Assembly: GCF_000372465.1 (NCBI RefSeq) | Contig: NZ_AQUZ01000010.1 | Location: forward strand, 161,244-211,502 | Length of the DNA stretch: 50,259 nucleotides | Direction of reading: 5' to 3' | DNA from: Kribbella catacumbae DSM 19601 | GTDB lineage: Bacteria > Actinomycetota > Actinomycetes > Propionibacteriales > Kribbellaceae | Part shown: one piece after another, positions 33,715 to 43,463 of the stretch | Layout of the letters: the number at the start of each line of letters is the position of its first letter | Position numbering within the stretch: position 1 is the stretch's first letter | Position numbers and translations under genes: made by a program | Notes under the pieces: model-generated | The model's database searches: none | The model's input: only the letters and a program-made list of their open reading frames with translations | What the model was told of the DNA's origin: nothing

Positions 33715-34994
33715 CGCTCCCGCGTGTTCTCACGGCCAGTACGGCCAGGTGTGCGCCACGAAGACATCCACCCGAACCGAGGCCGCCGGAGTTCCTTGAG
33801 GGCGGCCTGCGCGCCGGGTTCGGCCTTCGCGAAGGACAGCAGCATGCCGATCGCGATCAGCGTCGGCAGCAGTGCGGACCCACCGTACGACAAAAGCGGG
33901 AGCGGGATACCCACGATGGGTAGCAGTCCGATCACGGCACCCAGGTTGACCAGCGTCTGGGCCATCAGCCAGACGGTGATTCCGGCGGCCGCATAGCGGA
34001 CGAACGGGTCCGAGTTCCGGGTCGCGATCCGGACACCGACGTAGGCCAGTGTCAGGAACAGCGCGAGCACGGTGAGCGACCCGATCAGGCCGAGCTCCTC
34101 ACCGATCACCGAGAAGATGAAGTCGGTGTGCGCCTCGGGCAGGTTGCCCCACTTCTGCCGGCTGTTGCCGATCCCGACCCCCCACCAGCCACCGGTGGAG
34201 AGCGCGTAGAACGAGTGGTACGCCTGCCAGCCGACGCCACCGGGGTCGGCCAGCGGGTTGGTGAAGTTCATCAGCCGGTCCATCCGGTGCTGCGCGGTGC
34301 TGACGAAGTACGCGGCGATCGCGCCGACGACGACGATCGTCGCGATGAACAGCCGGGTCGGTGCGCCGACGATCCAGATCATCCCGATCATCACGGCCAT
34401 CAGCACCAGCGCGGTGCCGAGGTCGTGCTGACCGACGACGAGCGCGATCACCAGACCGCAGACCGGCACCATCGGGACCAGCAGGTGCTTCCACTGGGTC
34501 AGCAGTTTCTGCTTGCGGGCATACAGATCCGCACACCACATCACCAGCGCGAGCTTGGCGAACTCGCTCGGCTGGATCTGCAGCGGGCCACCGAGGTTCA
34601 GCCAGTTAGTGTTGCCCTTCACGCCGACGCCCAGACCCGGCACGTAGGTGAGCACGAGCAGGAAAACCGAGCCCAGCAACGCGACGTACGCGAGCATCCG
34701 GAAGTGCCGGGGTGTCATCCGCGAGGCGACGTACGCCATCGGCAGACCGACTCCGACCCAGATCAGCTGGCGGTAGAAGATCGCGTACTGGTTGCCCTGG
34801 TTGGCCCGGTACGACAGCACGCTGGACGCGGACAGCACCATCAGCAGGCCGAGCACGAGCAGCAGACCCGTCGCGCCGAGCAGGATGTGGTACGACGTCA
34901 GCGGGCGGTCGAGCACGTCCTTGATCGCCGCCAGCCAGGGGCGCTCCGGTGCCGCGGCCTTCTTGTCCTTCGGCTGATCCGTGATCGTCGTCAT
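33711..34994 (-). CDS. ftsW: Peptidoglycan glycosyltransferase FtsW (SEDS family)
   Basis: The 427-residue SEDS protein polymerises lipid II at the septum with FtsI as partner. There are about ten membrane helices, beginning SYHILLGATGLLLVLGLLMVLSASSV. Conserved cytoplasmic and periplasmic segments are GGPLQIQPSEFAKLALVMW, VVGQHDLGTALVLM and FVSTAQHRMDRLMNFTNPLADP. The SEDS signature near the C-terminus is LPIVGIPLPLLSYGGSALLPTL. The putative catalytic Asp is in the HRMDRL/NPLADP loop region. A short charged C-terminus follows. A strong GGAGGTGAT lies just before the ATG. It is coupled to murG at its 3' end and lies 15 nt after murD. Confidence 0.96.
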   Translation of the reverse strand: MTTITDQPKDKKAAAPERPWLAAIKDVLDRPLTSYHILLGATGLLLVLGLLMVLSASSVLSYRANQGNQYAIFYRQLIWVGVGLPMAYVASRMTPRHFRMLAYVALLGSVFLLVLTYVPGLGVGVKGNTNWLNLGGPLQIQPSEFAKLALVMWCADLYARKQKLLTQWKHLLVPMVPVCGLVIALVVGQHDLGTALVLMAVMIGMIWIVGAPTRLFIATIVVVGAIAAYFVSTAQHRMDRLMNFTNPLADPGGVGWQAYHSFYALSTGGWWGVGIGNSRQKWGNLPEAHTDFIFSVIGEELGLIGSLTVLALFLTLAYVGVRIATRNSDPFVRYAAAGITVWLMAQTLVNLGAVIGLLPIVGIPLPLLSYGGSALLPTLIAIGMLLSFAKAEPGAQAALKELRRPRFGWMSSWRTPGRTGRENTRER

Positions 34995-35009
34995 GCGATC
35001 ACCTCCGGA

Positions 35010-36449
35010 TCAGTTGTCGCCCAGCCGTAGTACGGCTTCGGCGAAGGCGTCTCCGCGGGCTCCATAGTTGGCGAACATGTCCCAGGAAGCGCAGCCGGGC
35101 GCGAGCAGCACGGTGTCCCCCACCTGAGCCAGCTTCGTCGCCTCCCCCACCACCGTCTCCATGGCTCCAGTGTCCGTTGCCTCCACGGTGATCACCGGGA
35201 CATCCGGGGCGTGTCGGGCAAGTGCTTCGGCGATCACGGCCTTGTCCTGGCCGAGCAGAACCACACCGCGCAACCGCTCCTTGGCGGCCTCGACGAGCTC
35301 GTCGAAGGTCGCCCCCTTCGCCTGCCCGCCGGCGATCCACACCACGTGCTCGTAGGCGAGCAGCGAAGCCTGGGCGGCATGCGGGTTGGTCGCCTTGGAG
35401 TCGTCCACATAGTTGACTCCGGCAACCTCTCCGACCGCCGCGATCCGGTGCGCGTCGGGCCGGAACACCCGCAGCCCGTCGCGGACCGCGTTCGCCGGTA
35501 CGCCGAACGACCGGGCCAGCGCCGCAGCGGCCAGCGCGTTCGCGACATTGTGCGGAGCGGCCGGGATGACGTCGGTCAGCGTCGCGAGCTCCAGCGCGGA
35601 GCTGGCCCGCTGCTCGACGAAGGCACGGTCCACGAGCAGCTCGTCGATCAGGCCGACCATCGAGATCGCCGGCGTACCGAGGGTGAAGCCGATCGCGCGG
35701 CAGCCTTCGATCACGTCGGCGTCCTGGACCAGTTGCTCGGTCGCGGGATCGGCGACGTTGTAGACGCAGGCGATCTGGCAGTTCTCGAAGATCTTGCCCT
35801 TGGCCTTCGCATAGGCATCCATCGAGCCGTGCCAGTCGACATGATCGGGCGCGATGTTCAGTACCGCGGCCGAATGCGCCGACATCGAGTCGGTGAAGTG
35901 TAACTGGTAGCTGGACAGCTCGACCGCGATCACGTCGTACGGCTCGGGATCCATCACGGCTTCCAGCAGCGGCAGCCCAACGTTGCCGGCGGCAACCGCA
36001 CGATGGCCGGCCGCGGTCAGGATCGAGGTCAGCATCTGGACCGTGGTGGTCTTGCCATTGGTACCGGTGACGCACAGCCAGGGCGCCGCGTTGGCCGGAT
36101 CGCGCAGTCGCCAGGCGAGCTCGATCTCGCTCCAGACCGGGATCTCGCGCTCGACGGCGGCCGCGAGCAACGGCGCGTGCGGCGGGATGCCGGGTGAGGT
36201 GACGACCACCTCGACGTCGGCCGGCAGCTCCGCGGTACTGCCTGCGCCGAGCTTGATGGTGGCGCCCAGCGTCTCGAGAATCTGCGCCTTCTCGCGCAGT
36301 GGCTCGGTGTCGCGGTCATCGAGCACGGTGACGTGGTCGGCACCGGCCTGCAGCAACGAGTCGGCGCACGCATAACCTGCGGTACCGAAGCCCAGTACGA
36401 CGAAACGCGTCGTCGCCCAGCCGTCGTCGGTCCGCGTCGTGAGGCTCAT
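35010..36449 (-). CDS. murD: UDP-N-acetylmuramoylalanine--D-glutamate ligase
   Basis: The 479-residue cytoplasmic ligase adds D-glutamate to UDP-MurNAc-L-Ala. The N-terminal domain begins [33 protein letters not shown] is the substrate loop, [19 protein letters not shown] is the P-loop, [14 protein letters not shown] and [20 protein letters not shown] are MurD-specific catalytic segments. The C-terminal domain includes [15 protein letters not shown]. The ATG at 36449 overlaps the mraY stop by ATGA. The open frame runs back to 36632, but that part is mraY in another frame. Length is typical for actinobacteria. Confidence 0.97.
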   Translation of the reverse strand: MSLTTRTDDGWATTRFVVLGFGTAGYACADSLLQAGADHVTVLDDRDTEPLREKAQILETLGATIKLGAGSTAELPADVEVVVTSPGIPPHAPLLAAAVEREIPVWSEIELAWRLRDPANAAPWLCVTGTNGKTTTVQMLTSILTAAGHRAVAAGNVGLPLLEAVMDPEPYDVIAVELSSYQLHFTDSMSAHSAAVLNIAPDHVDWHGSMDAYAKAKGKIFENCQIACVYNVADPATEQLVQDADVIEGCRAIGFTLGTPAISMVGLIDELLVDRAFVEQRASSALELATLTDVIPAAPHNVANALAAAALARSFGVPANAVRDGLRVFRPDAHRIAAVGEVAGVNYVDDSKATNPHAAQASLLAYEHVVWIAGGQAKGATFDELVEAAKERLRGVVLLGQDKAVIAEALARHAPDVPVITVEATDTGAMETVVGEATKLAQVGDTVLLAPGCASWDMFANYGARGDAFAEAVLRLGDN

Positions 36450-37522
36450 CCAGCCACCCATTCCGCATAGAACAAGCCGAGCCCGGTGGCGACGCACAGG
36501 CCCGAGATGATCCAGAACCGGATCACCACGTTGACCTGTTCCCAGCCGAGCATCTCGAAGTGGTGCTGCAGGGGCGCCATCCGGAACAGCCGTTTGCCGA
36601 CACCGGCGGTCCGCTTGGTGATCTTGAACCACCCGACCTGCAGGATCACCGACGCGGTGATGATGACGAACAGGCCGCCGAGCAGCAGGACGAGCAGCTC
36701 GGTCCGGGTCATCACGGCGAAGCCGGCCACGGCACCACCCAGCGACAGCGAACCGGTGTCACCCATGAAGATCTTGGCCGGTGACGCGTTCCACCACAGG
36801 AAGCCGAACAACGCGCCGGTGAGGGCCGCCGCGACGACGGCCAGGTCCAGCGGGTCCCGCACTTCGTAGCACTTGGCGGTCGGCGCGGTCGCACAACTCT
36901 GGTTGGACTGCCAGATGCAGATCAGCGTGTAGGCGCCGAACACCATCATCGAGGCGCCGGTGGCCAGACCGTCCAGGCCGTCGGCGAGGTTGACGCCGTT
37001 CGACATGCCCGCGATCAGCAGCAGGATCCAGATCACCACCAGCACCGGCAGCAGATGCAGCCACTCGATGTCGCGGATGAAGGAGATGAACGGTGACGCC
37101 GGGCTCTGCCCACGCTCGTCCTCGAACTGCAGCGCCAGGATCGCGAAGGCGACCGCGACGACCGTCTGGCCGGCCAGTTTGGCCTTACTGCGCAGGCCGA
37201 GGCTGCGCTGCCGGAAGATCTTGATGAAGTCGTCCAGGAAGCCGACCGCACCCATGCCCGCGAACAGGAACAGCACCAGCAGTGCCGAGGCGCTCGGCGG
37301 CTTCATCGTGAACAGCTTCGCCGCCAGGTACCCGACGATGGTGGCGGTGATGAAGACGGTGCCGCCCATCGTCGGCGTACCGCGCTTGGTGTGGTGCGAG
37401 GTCGGGCCGTCGTCGCGGATCTCCTGGCCGTAGCCACGGTTGGCCAGCAGCTTGATCGCCTGCCGGGTGCCGAGCAGGGTGAGCGCCATCGAGATGGCCC
37501 CCGCGAGCAGAATCGAGATCAC
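36446..37522 (-). CDS. mraY: Phospho-N-acetylmuramoyl-pentapeptide-transferase
   Basis: The 358-residue integral membrane enzyme transfers phospho-MurNAc-pentapeptide to undecaprenyl phosphate, making lipid I. About ten helices are present. The catalytic aspartates lie in [10 protein letters not shown] and [33 protein letters not shown] is the nucleotide/Mg site, and the C-terminal signature is [22 protein letters not shown]. These are full MraY features. The GTG start at 37522 is supported by AGGAGG seven nt upstream and overlaps the murF stop as GTGA. The open frame to 37675 is murF out of frame. Confidence 0.97.
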   Translation of the reverse strand: MISILLAGAISMALTLLGTRQAIKLLANRGYGQEIRDDGPTSHHTKRGTPTMGGTVFITATIVGYLAAKLFTMKPPSASALLVLFLFAGMGAVGFLDDFIKIFRQRSLGLRSKAKLAGQTVVAVAFAILALQFEDERGQSPASPFISFIRDIEWLHLLPVLVVIWILLLIAGMSNGVNLADGLDGLATGASMMVFGAYTLICIWQSNQSCATAPTAKCYEVRDPLDLAVVAAALTGALFGFLWWNASPAKIFMGDTGSLSLGGAVAGFAVMTRTELLVLLLGGLFVIITASVILQVGWFKITKRTAGVGKRLFRMAPLQHHFEMLGWEQVNVVIRFWIISGLCVATGLGLFYAEWVAG

Positions 37523-38913
37523 TGCGAAGCCTCCTCGAGCAACGCGTCGGCCAGCCGTCTGAGGCCCGCCGCCTTCGACGACTTCACCAGCACCAGGTCC
37601 CCCGGCTTCAGTTCGGCGCGGAGCAGCTCCAGCGCGTCCTCGATGGTCGCCACGTAGGCCGACTCGTTGCCCCACGATCCTTCCAGGGACGCGCCCAGGT
37701 GGATCGGCCGGGCTCCCTCGCCCACCGCGACCAGCCGGTTCACGTCCAGCCGGACGGCCAGCCGGCCCACCGAGTCGTGTTCTTCCGTGCTGGTGTCACC
37801 CAGCTCAAGCATCTCGCCGAGCACCGCCCAGGTCCGGGCGCCCCGGCTCCGGCCGATGGCGACCAGCGACTTGAGCGCGGCGCGGACCGAGTCCGGGTTG
37901 GCGTTGTAGGCGTCGTTGATGATCGTGACGTCATCCGAGCGCTGGGTGAGCTCCATGCGTGCCTTGGATACCGCGGTCGCGGCGTTGAGCCCGTCGGCGA
38001 TCTGGGCCGGCGTCAGCCCGACAGCCTGTACTGCGGCCGCCGCCGCCAGCGCGTTTGCGACTTGGTGTTCGCCGATCGGCTGGAGCTGTACTGGGTGCTC
38101 CTCGCCGCCGAGCTGCAAGGTGAACCCGGCCCGCCCGAGCGCGTCGAGCTCGATGCCGGTGGCCCGCACGTTCGCGTCGGGAGCGTCGCCCCAGGTGACC
38201 ACGGTCTCCTTGGTCCGGCTCGCCATCGCGGCGACGCGCGGGTCCTCGGCGTTCAGGACCGCGGTGCCGCCCGGAAGGACGGCCTCGATCATTTCGCCCT
38301 TGGCGGCGGCGATCGCGTCCCGGCTGCCGAACTCGCCGATGTGCGAGTAGCCGACGTTGAGCACCAGCCCGACCTTCGGCGGCGTGATCCGGCACAGGTA
38401 GGTGATGTCGCCGACGTGCCGGGCGCCCATTTCCGCGACCAGGTACCGGGTGTTCTCGTCCGCCTGCAGCGCGGTCAGCGGGTGGCCGAGCTCGTTGTTG
38501 AACGAGCCGATCGGCGCCACCGTCGCGCCGTGCGGCTGGAGTAGCTGGGCGATCAGGTCCTTGGTGCTGGTCTTGCCCTGCGAGCCGGTCAGGCCGATCA
38601 CGGTCAGGTCGGGCAGTTGTGCGATGACGAACCGGGCGAGCTCGCCGAGCGCTTTCTGCGCGTCGGCGACCACGATGCAGGGACTGCCCTCGACCGGCCG
38701 GGTGGTGATCGAGACGGTCGCGCCGGCCGCGGTCGCCGCCGGGACGTACTCGTGCCCGTCCACGTTCTCGCCGACGAGGGCGACGAACAGCCCGCCCGCG
38801 ACGATCTGGCGGGAGTCGATCTCGACGCCGGCGTCGACGACAGCGGCAGGATCGACGCCGACCAGCTCACCGCCGATCGCTTCGGCGATCTGAGTACAAC
38901 TGACGGGGATCAC
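37519..38913 (-). CDS. murF: UDP-N-acetylmuramoyl-tripeptide--D-alanyl-D-alanine ligase
   Basis: The 464-residue ligase adds D-Ala-D-Ala to the UDP-MurNAc tripeptide, completing the cytoplasmic pentapeptide. The N-terminal domain has [24 protein letters not shown]. The P-loop is [19 protein letters not shown]. The central Mur ligase region includes [26 protein letters not shown] and [12 protein letters not shown]. The C-terminal domain has [16 protein letters not shown], a MurF hallmark. It starts with ATG overlapping the murE stop by 4 nt and ends overlapping mraY. No ddl gene is in this window, so D-Ala-D-Ala must come from elsewhere. Confidence 0.97.
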   Translation of the reverse strand: MIPVSCTQIAEAIGGELVGVDPAAVVDAGVEIDSRQIVAGGLFVALVGENVDGHEYVPAATAAGATVSITTRPVEGSPCIVVADAQKALGELARFVIAQLPDLTVIGLTGSQGKTSTKDLIAQLLQPHGATVAPIGSFNNELGHPLTALQADENTRYLVAEMGARHVGDITYLCRITPPKVGLVLNVGYSHIGEFGSRDAIAAAKGEMIEAVLPGGTAVLNAEDPRVAAMASRTKETVVTWGDAPDANVRATGIELDALGRAGFTLQLGGEEHPVQLQPIGEHQVANALAAAAAVQAVGLTPAQIADGLNAATAVSKARMELTQRSDDVTIINDAYNANPDSVRAALKSLVAIGRSRGARTWAVLGEMLELGDTSTEEHDSVGRLAVRLDVNRLVAVGEGARPIHLGASLEGSWGNESAYVATIEDALELLRAELKPGDLVLVKSSKAAGLRRLADALLEEASQ

Positions 38914-40451
38914 AGGGTTGCCTCCGGGGTCGCCGCGATCAACTCGCGCACGGTCTGCCGGTCGTCGAACGGGTGGATCACACCGCCGACGTCCTGGCCG
39001 GTTTCGTGGCCCTTGCCCAGCACCACCACGGTGTCGCCGGGGCCGGCCAGGTCGATCGCGGTGGCGATCGCCTGCCGGCGGTCACCCACCTCCTGCAGGT
39101 CCACGCTGGGAACCGCGGCTCGCGCGCCCTCGATCGCCACGGCTCGGATCGCCGCCGGGTCCTCGCTGCGCGGGTTGTCATCGGTCACGATCACCACGTC
39201 CGCGGCGCGGGCCGCCGCCGCGCCCATCGCGGGCCGCTTCCCGGGGTCGCGGTCACCGCCACAGCCGACCACCGCGAAGAGCCGGCCCTTGGTGGCCGTT
39301 CGTGCCGCGCGCAGTGCCAGCTCGACTGCGTCGGGCGTGTGCGCGTAGTCGACGATCACGCTCAAGCCGTCCGCCCGGGTGAAGGTCTCCATCCGGCCCG
39401 GTACTGCGGCCTTCTGCAGCCCCGCCGCGATCGCCTCGGCCGGTACGTCGACCTGCCGCAGCATCACGGTCGCCAGCAGGGCGTTCGCCACGTTGAAGTC
39501 GCCAGGGAGCCCGATCTCGACCGTCAGCGTCTCGCTCGGCCCCTGGATGTCGATCACCGTGGTGCCGTGCTCCGACTGATGCGTCCCAGCCACGGTCCAG
39601 TCGGCCTCGCCGGTGGTCGAAACGGTCACCAGCGGTACGACGGTCTGCGCGGCGAGCCGGCGACCGTACTCGTCGTCGATGTTCACCACGGCCAGATCGC
39701 ACCGCTCAGGGGTGAACAGCGAGGCCTTGGCGGCGAAGTACTCCTCGAACGTCTTGTGAAAGTCCAGGTGGTCCTGGGTCAGGTTGGTGAACCCGGCCAC
39801 CGAGAACCGCGCCCCGTCCACCCGGCCCATCGCCAGCGCGTGGCTGGACACCTCCATCGCGCACCAGGCGACGGCCCGCTCGCGCATCACCGCGAACAGC
39901 GCCTGCAGGTCGGTGGCCTCCGGCGTGGTCCGGGCGCTCTTGACCGCCTCGGTCCCGATCCGGGTCTCGATCGTGCCGATCAGGGCGGCCTGGCCGAGGT
40001 CGCGCAGTACGGAGTCGAGCAGGTAGCTGGTCGTCGTCTTGCCGTTGGTGCCGGTGACACCCAGCAGGCGCAGCTCGCTCGTCGGCTCGCCGTAGACCCG
40101 GCTGGCGACGGCGCCGAGCACGTCGCGCGGCCTGGCGACCACCAGTACGGGCAGGCCGGTGGCTCGCGCTCGCTCCTCCCCCTCCGGATCGGTCAGTACT
40201 GCGACCGCGCCGGCCGCCTGCGCGTTGGCGGCGAAGGCGGCTCCGTGGGTCAGCAGGCCCGGCAGGGCGGCGTACAGGTCACCGGGGTGGATCGACCGGG
40301 AGTCGAGTGACACGCCGGTCACGGAGACGTCAGCGAGGCCCGTCGAGGCCTTGGCTCCGGCGGTCTGGGCTAGGTCGGCGAGGCCGACCGGTACGGTCCG
40401 TTGCGGCCTGATCGCGGCAACGGCTCCGCCTGCGGCGGTTGGGGTGGACAC
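38910..40451 (-). CDS. murE: UDP-N-acetylmuramoyl-tripeptide synthetase (meso/LL-DAP-adding)
   Basis: The 513-residue ligase adds the third residue of the stem peptide. The P-loop is [36 protein letters not shown] and TNLTQDHLDFHKTFEEYF are the UDP-MurNAc-dipeptide and catalytic regions. DYAHTPDAVELAL and GCGGDRDPGKRPAMG begin the C-terminal domain. The motif VTDDNPRSEDP carries DNPR, the signature for a diaminopimelate-adding rather than lysine-adding enzyme. Whether meso- or LL-DAP cannot be told; Kribbella-type organisms use LL-DAP. The GTG at 40451 was chosen because upstream in-frame sequence to 41048 is ftsI out of frame. There is no strong ribosome binding site. Confidence 0.96.
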   Translation of the reverse strand: MSTPTAAGGAVAAIRPQRTVPVGLADLAQTAGAKASTGLADVSVTGVSLDSRSIHPGDLYAALPGLLTHGAAFAANAQAAGAVAVLTDPEGEERARATGLPVLVVARPRDVLGAVASRVYGEPTSELRLLGVTGTNGKTTTSYLLDSVLRDLGQAALIGTIETRIGTEAVKSARTTPEATDLQALFAVMRERAVAWCAMEVSSHALAMGRVDGARFSVAGFTNLTQDHLDFHKTFEEYFAAKASLFTPERCDLAVVNIDDEYGRRLAAQTVVPLVTVSTTGEADWTVAGTHQSEHGTTVIDIQGPSETLTVEIGLPGDFNVANALLATVMLRQVDVPAEAIAAGLQKAAVPGRMETFTRADGLSVIVDYAHTPDAVELALRAARTATKGRLFAVVGCGGDRDPGKRPAMGAAAARAADVVIVTDDNPRSEDPAAIRAVAIEGARAAVPSVDLQEVGDRRQAIATAIDLAGPGDTVVVLGKGHETGQDVGGVIHPFDDRQTVRELIAATPEATL

Positions 40452-40501
40452 GGGCCCAGAGGCTACCGCTCCGGGCCCTGTGACACCTACCTGACCCGGC
40501 G

Positions 40502-42880
40502 TCACCACTTGATCGGCACGGCCGGCGCCTTCACGCCGGTCGGCGGTACGACGTACTTCTGCAGTGCGTAACTCATCACGTCGCGGAACACCGGACCTCC
40601 CTGGAAACCGCCACCACGCCCGTTCTCCGGGTTCTGCAGTACGACGTACGTAACGAACCGTGGGTTGTCTGCAGGGGCAAATCCGGCGAAAGAAGTCGCC
40701 CACTTCTTGCCGTAACACCCGCAGGCGGGGTCGATTTCCTGCGCGGTACCAGTCTTGCCGGCGATCCGGTAGCCGGGGATCGCGGCCTGCAGCGCGGTGC
40801 CGCCCTCGGTGGTGACAGCCTCCATCATCGTGGAGACCTCCTTGGCGGCCTTCTCGCTGACCACCCGGCGCGGCGGAGCGGTCTCGTTGGGGAGTTGGTT
40901 GCCGTTGCTGTCGACGTAGTTCTTGACCAGCTTGGGCGGCATGTAGACACCGCCGTTGGCGACCGCGTTGACGGCCGCCGTCATCTGTACCGCGTTCGCG
41001 GCCAGGCCCTGCCCGAAGGCGACGTTCGAGCGAGTCAGCTCGGTCCACTCGTCACCGGGTGGCATCAAGCCGCGGGTCTCACCCGGGAATCCCAGACCGG
41101 TCGGGTCGCCGAAGCCGAAGTCCTTCAGGTACTTCACGAACTGCGGGATCCGCATCTGCTGCGCGGCCAGGATCGTGCCGACATTGGACGACTTGGCGAT
41201 CACACCGGCCATCGTGAGGTTCAGGGTGCCGTGGTCGAAGTAGTCCTTGATGATCCGGCGGTCGACCTCGATGCTGCCCGGCACCTTCAGCTTGGTGTCC
41301 AGCGAGATCAGGCCGGCGTCGGCGAGGGCGGCCATCGTCACGACCTTCTGCACGCTGCCCGGCTCGTAGGCCTGCTCCAGCGCGGGGTTCTTCAGCGCGC
41401 TCGGCTTGACCTGCTTGTTCGGGTCGTAGGTCGGGTAGTTGGCCATCGCCAGGATCTCGCCGGACCTCACGTCCTGGGTGATCACCGTGCCGGACTCGGC
41501 CTTCCACTGCTTGACCGCCGCCTCGATCCGCTTCTCCGCGAACCACTGCAGGTCGGCGTCCAGGGTGAGCTGCACGCCGACGCCGGGCTTGGGCTCCTCG
41601 ACGGTGTGGTCGGCGTTCGGGATTTTGTTGCCCTTGGCATCGACTTCGTACATCGCCTTGCCGTCGGTGCCGGACAGCTTGTCGTTCAGCCCGTACTCGA
41701 GCCCGGCCAGCCCCTTGCCCTCCTTGCCGACCACGCCGACGACGTTCGCGGCGACCGTGCCGAGCGGGTGGCTGCGGATCGGGTCCGACTCGGTGAACAG
41801 GCCGGCCAGCAGCGGGGCCTTGGTGTCCTTGGTCTTGCCCTTGTTCTGCGCGGCGATGACCAGGTTCTGCTTCTTGATCTCGGCTTCGATCGCGTTCCAC
41901 GTCTGCGGGCTGACCTGGTGCGCGAGTTGCACGTAGCGCTTCTTCAGGGTGAGGTCGGCGTAGAACTTCGCGTACGGCGTACCGGGGATCTTCGAGGTCA
42001 GGATGGTGGCCAGCTGGGAGGCGACCGGCGCGGTCTGGGTCGGGTCGGCGGTGATCAGCACCGCGTCCTCCGACACCGACAGCGGGATGCCGTTGCGGTC
42101 CAGGATCGAGCCGCGGCCGGCGTGCAGTACGAACGGCTGGGTGTTCTCCTTGGTCGCGGCGAGCGCGTAGGAGTCCGGATCGACACCCTGCAACAGGATC
42201 AGCCGGCCGGCGAACAGCGACAGCACGAAGGCCATCACGCCGAACGTCATCCGCAGCCGGAGCGCCGGGCGTCCCAGCTTCAGCGTGCGCGGCGGCTTCT
42301 TCACCTTGGGCTTGCGCGGTGGACGCCGGTTCTGCGGCGGCCGCTTCCTGGGCGCGCCGGTACCGCTGCCGGTACGGCGTGGCGCCGGGCGGCCACTGGC
42401 GGCCTTCACCGGACGCGCAGCAGCAGCCTTCTTGGCCGTACGCCGCGGCGCGTCACCGGAAGCCTTCCGAGGCTGGCCTGTACGACTTGCGGCCTTGCGC
42501 GGCTCTCCTGTTCTGCCTGCGCCGGTACGGCCCGCAGCCTTGCGCGGTTCTCCTGTGCGGCCTGCAGCCTTGCGGGGTTCACCGGCTTTGCCTGCGGCCT
42601 TACGCGGCTCACCGGTGCGGCTTGCGGACTTGCGAGGCTCTCCCGTGGCCTTGCGCGGTCCAGCCGCCTTACGCCCCTCCGCACCGGGCCCTGCCCGGCG
42701 GGGCTCACCGGCGGAGGGCTTTCGCTGTGCGCCATCCCCAGCACGGCTGGAGCGGGGAGTACTGGAGCGGGTGCTGTCCGTAGCGGACGGGCGGCGCGGC
42801 GGGGTAGCTCGGCGCGGGGATTCCCGGCCTGGGTCGCCGCCACGTTTCCCTGGCGGCTCGCTGCCCCGTCGCTCCGTCAT
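40502..42880 (-). CDS. ftsI: Penicillin-binding protein FtsI (PBP2/PBP3 class B) with a long basic N-terminal extension
   Basis: The 792-residue septal transpeptidase crosslinks peptidoglycan. Residues 1-208 are a Lys/Arg/Ala/Pro/Gly-rich cytoplasmic extension with tandem GEPRKAAGRT units; a membrane helix spans about 209-231. A dimerisation domain (about 250-430) precedes the transpeptidase. The latter has SxxK as SVQK (Ser509, Lys512, in YEPGSVQKVVT), SSN at 564-566 and KTGT at 709-712. No PASTA domain is present. Two cysteines, 720 and 722 (DPACGCYGKKW), follow KTGT closely. The extension makes the protein about 150-200 residues longer than most FtsI. The ATG at 42880 lies 4 nt after the ftsL stop. 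It acts with FtsW and FtsQ/FtsL. Confidence 0.95.
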   Translation of the reverse strand: MTERRGSEPPGKRGGDPGRESPRRATPPRRPSATDSTRSSTPRSSRAGDGAQRKPSAGEPRRAGPGAEGRKAAGPRKATGEPRKSASRTGEPRKAAGKAGEPRKAAGRTGEPRKAAGRTGAGRTGEPRKAASRTGQPRKASGDAPRRTAKKAAAARPVKAASGRPAPRRTGSGTGAPRKRPPQNRRPPRKPKVKKPPRTLKLGRPALRLRMTFGVMAFVLSLFAGRLILLQGVDPDSYALAATKENTQPFVLHAGRGSILDRNGIPLSVSEDAVLITADPTQTAPVASQLATILTSKIPGTPYAKFYADLTLKKRYVQLAHQVSPQTWNAIEAEIKKQNLVIAAQNKGKTKDTKAPLLAGLFTESDPIRSHPLGTVAANVVGVVGKEGKGLAGLEYGLNDKLSGTDGKAMYEVDAKGNKIPNADHTVEEPKPGVGVQLTLDADLQWFAEKRIEAAVKQWKAESGTVITQDVRSGEILAMANYPTYDPNKQVKPSALKNPALEQAYEPGSVQKVVTMAALADAGLISLDTKLKVPGSIEVDRRIIKDYFDHGTLNLTMAGVIAKSSNVGTILAAQQMRIPQFVKYLKDFGFGDPTGLGFPGETRGLMPPGDEWTELTRSNVAFGQGLAANAVQMTAAVNAVANGGVYMPPKLVKNYVDSNGNQLPNETAPPRRVVSEKAAKEVSTMMEAVTTEGGTALQAAIPGYRIAGKTGTAQEIDPACGCYGKKWATSFAGFAPADNPRFVTYVVLQNPENGRGGGFQGGPVFRDVMSYALQKYVVPPTGVKAPAVPIKW
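42455..42646 (-). repeat. Tandem ~30-nt repeats encoding TGEPRKAAGR decamers in ftsI
   Basis: Residues about 79-142 of FtsI are six or so copies of a decamer, best matching (T/A)GEPRKAAGR, with one irregular TGAGR insertion at 119-123. Units differ mostly at wobble positions and by K/R or G/S swaps. The DNA keeps a 30-nt period, which suggests growth by slippage or unequal exchange. Confidence 0.8.
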
Positions 42881-42884
42881 CCGA

Positions 42885-43463
42885 TCATCCCCCGGTCGTT
42901 GTATTGGCCCCAGTAGTCGCGGGCGGCTTGTTCGTCGCCGGCGGCTTGTTTTTCGTCGCGCGCGGCTTGTTCGCGGTCGCCGGCGGCTTGGGGGTCACCG
43001 GCGGCTTCACCGGTGGCTTGGCCACCACCGGCGTACCGGCGGGACCGAACATCGTCGTCCCGGTCCCCGCCTTGCCCTCGGCCGGTACACCGAGCACCTG
43101 ACCGTCGGACAGCCGCAGGAACACCGGGTTCGGGTTCGGCACCATGCCCATCTTCACCGCGCGGTCCGCCAGGTTCTGCGGCGACTCCAGCGTGCGAACC
43201 TGCCGCTCCAACTGCTCCTGCTGGTCGCGCAGCTGGTCGGCCTGCGTGTTGAGGCTCGTCACCTGGAACGTGCCGCGCTGCAGCTCGGTGTTGAGCAGCA
43301 GCAGGCCGACCAGGCCGGCCGCCAGCAGCGCCACCACGAAGATGACGAACGGCATCCGCGGCGGCCGGAACGGCGCGCCGTAGACGACCCGGAGCTTCGG
43401 CTCCGACTTGACCGCCGGCGCCGGGGTGACCCGTGCCTTCGACGGACTGAACACAGTGCTCAT
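42885..43463 (-). CDS. ftsL: FtsL-like divisome protein
   Basis: The 192-residue bitopic protein is located where actinobacterial ftsL lies, between rsmH and ftsI. A cytoplasmic basic N-terminus (RVVYGAPFRPPRM) precedes a membrane helix at about 38-58 (FVIFVVALLAAGLVGLLLL). A leucine-zipper-type coiled coil follows at about 65-100 (TSLNTQADQLRDQQEQLERQVRTLES). The PQNLADRAVKMGMVPNPNPVFLRLSDG segment is FtsL/DivIC-like. The last 60 residues are an extracytoplasmic Pro/Lys/Thr tail with repeated KPPAT units, unusual for FtsL. Low sequence conservation is normal in this family. The start overlaps the rsmH stop as TGATG. Confidence 0.88.
   Translation of the reverse strand: MSTVFSPSKARVTPAPAVKSEPKLRVVYGAPFRPPRMPFVIFVVALLAAGLVGLLLLNTELQRGTFQVTSLNTQADQLRDQQEQLERQVRTLESPQNLADRAVKMGMVPNPNPVFLRLSDGQVLGVPAEGKAGTGTTMFGPAGTPVVAKPPVKPPVTPKPPATANKPRATKNKPPATNKPPATTGANTTTGG

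Noticed and set aside
38910..41048. Longer murE start (to 41048)
   Set aside because: The extra 199 residues are ftsI read in another frame; murE begins at the GTG at 40451.
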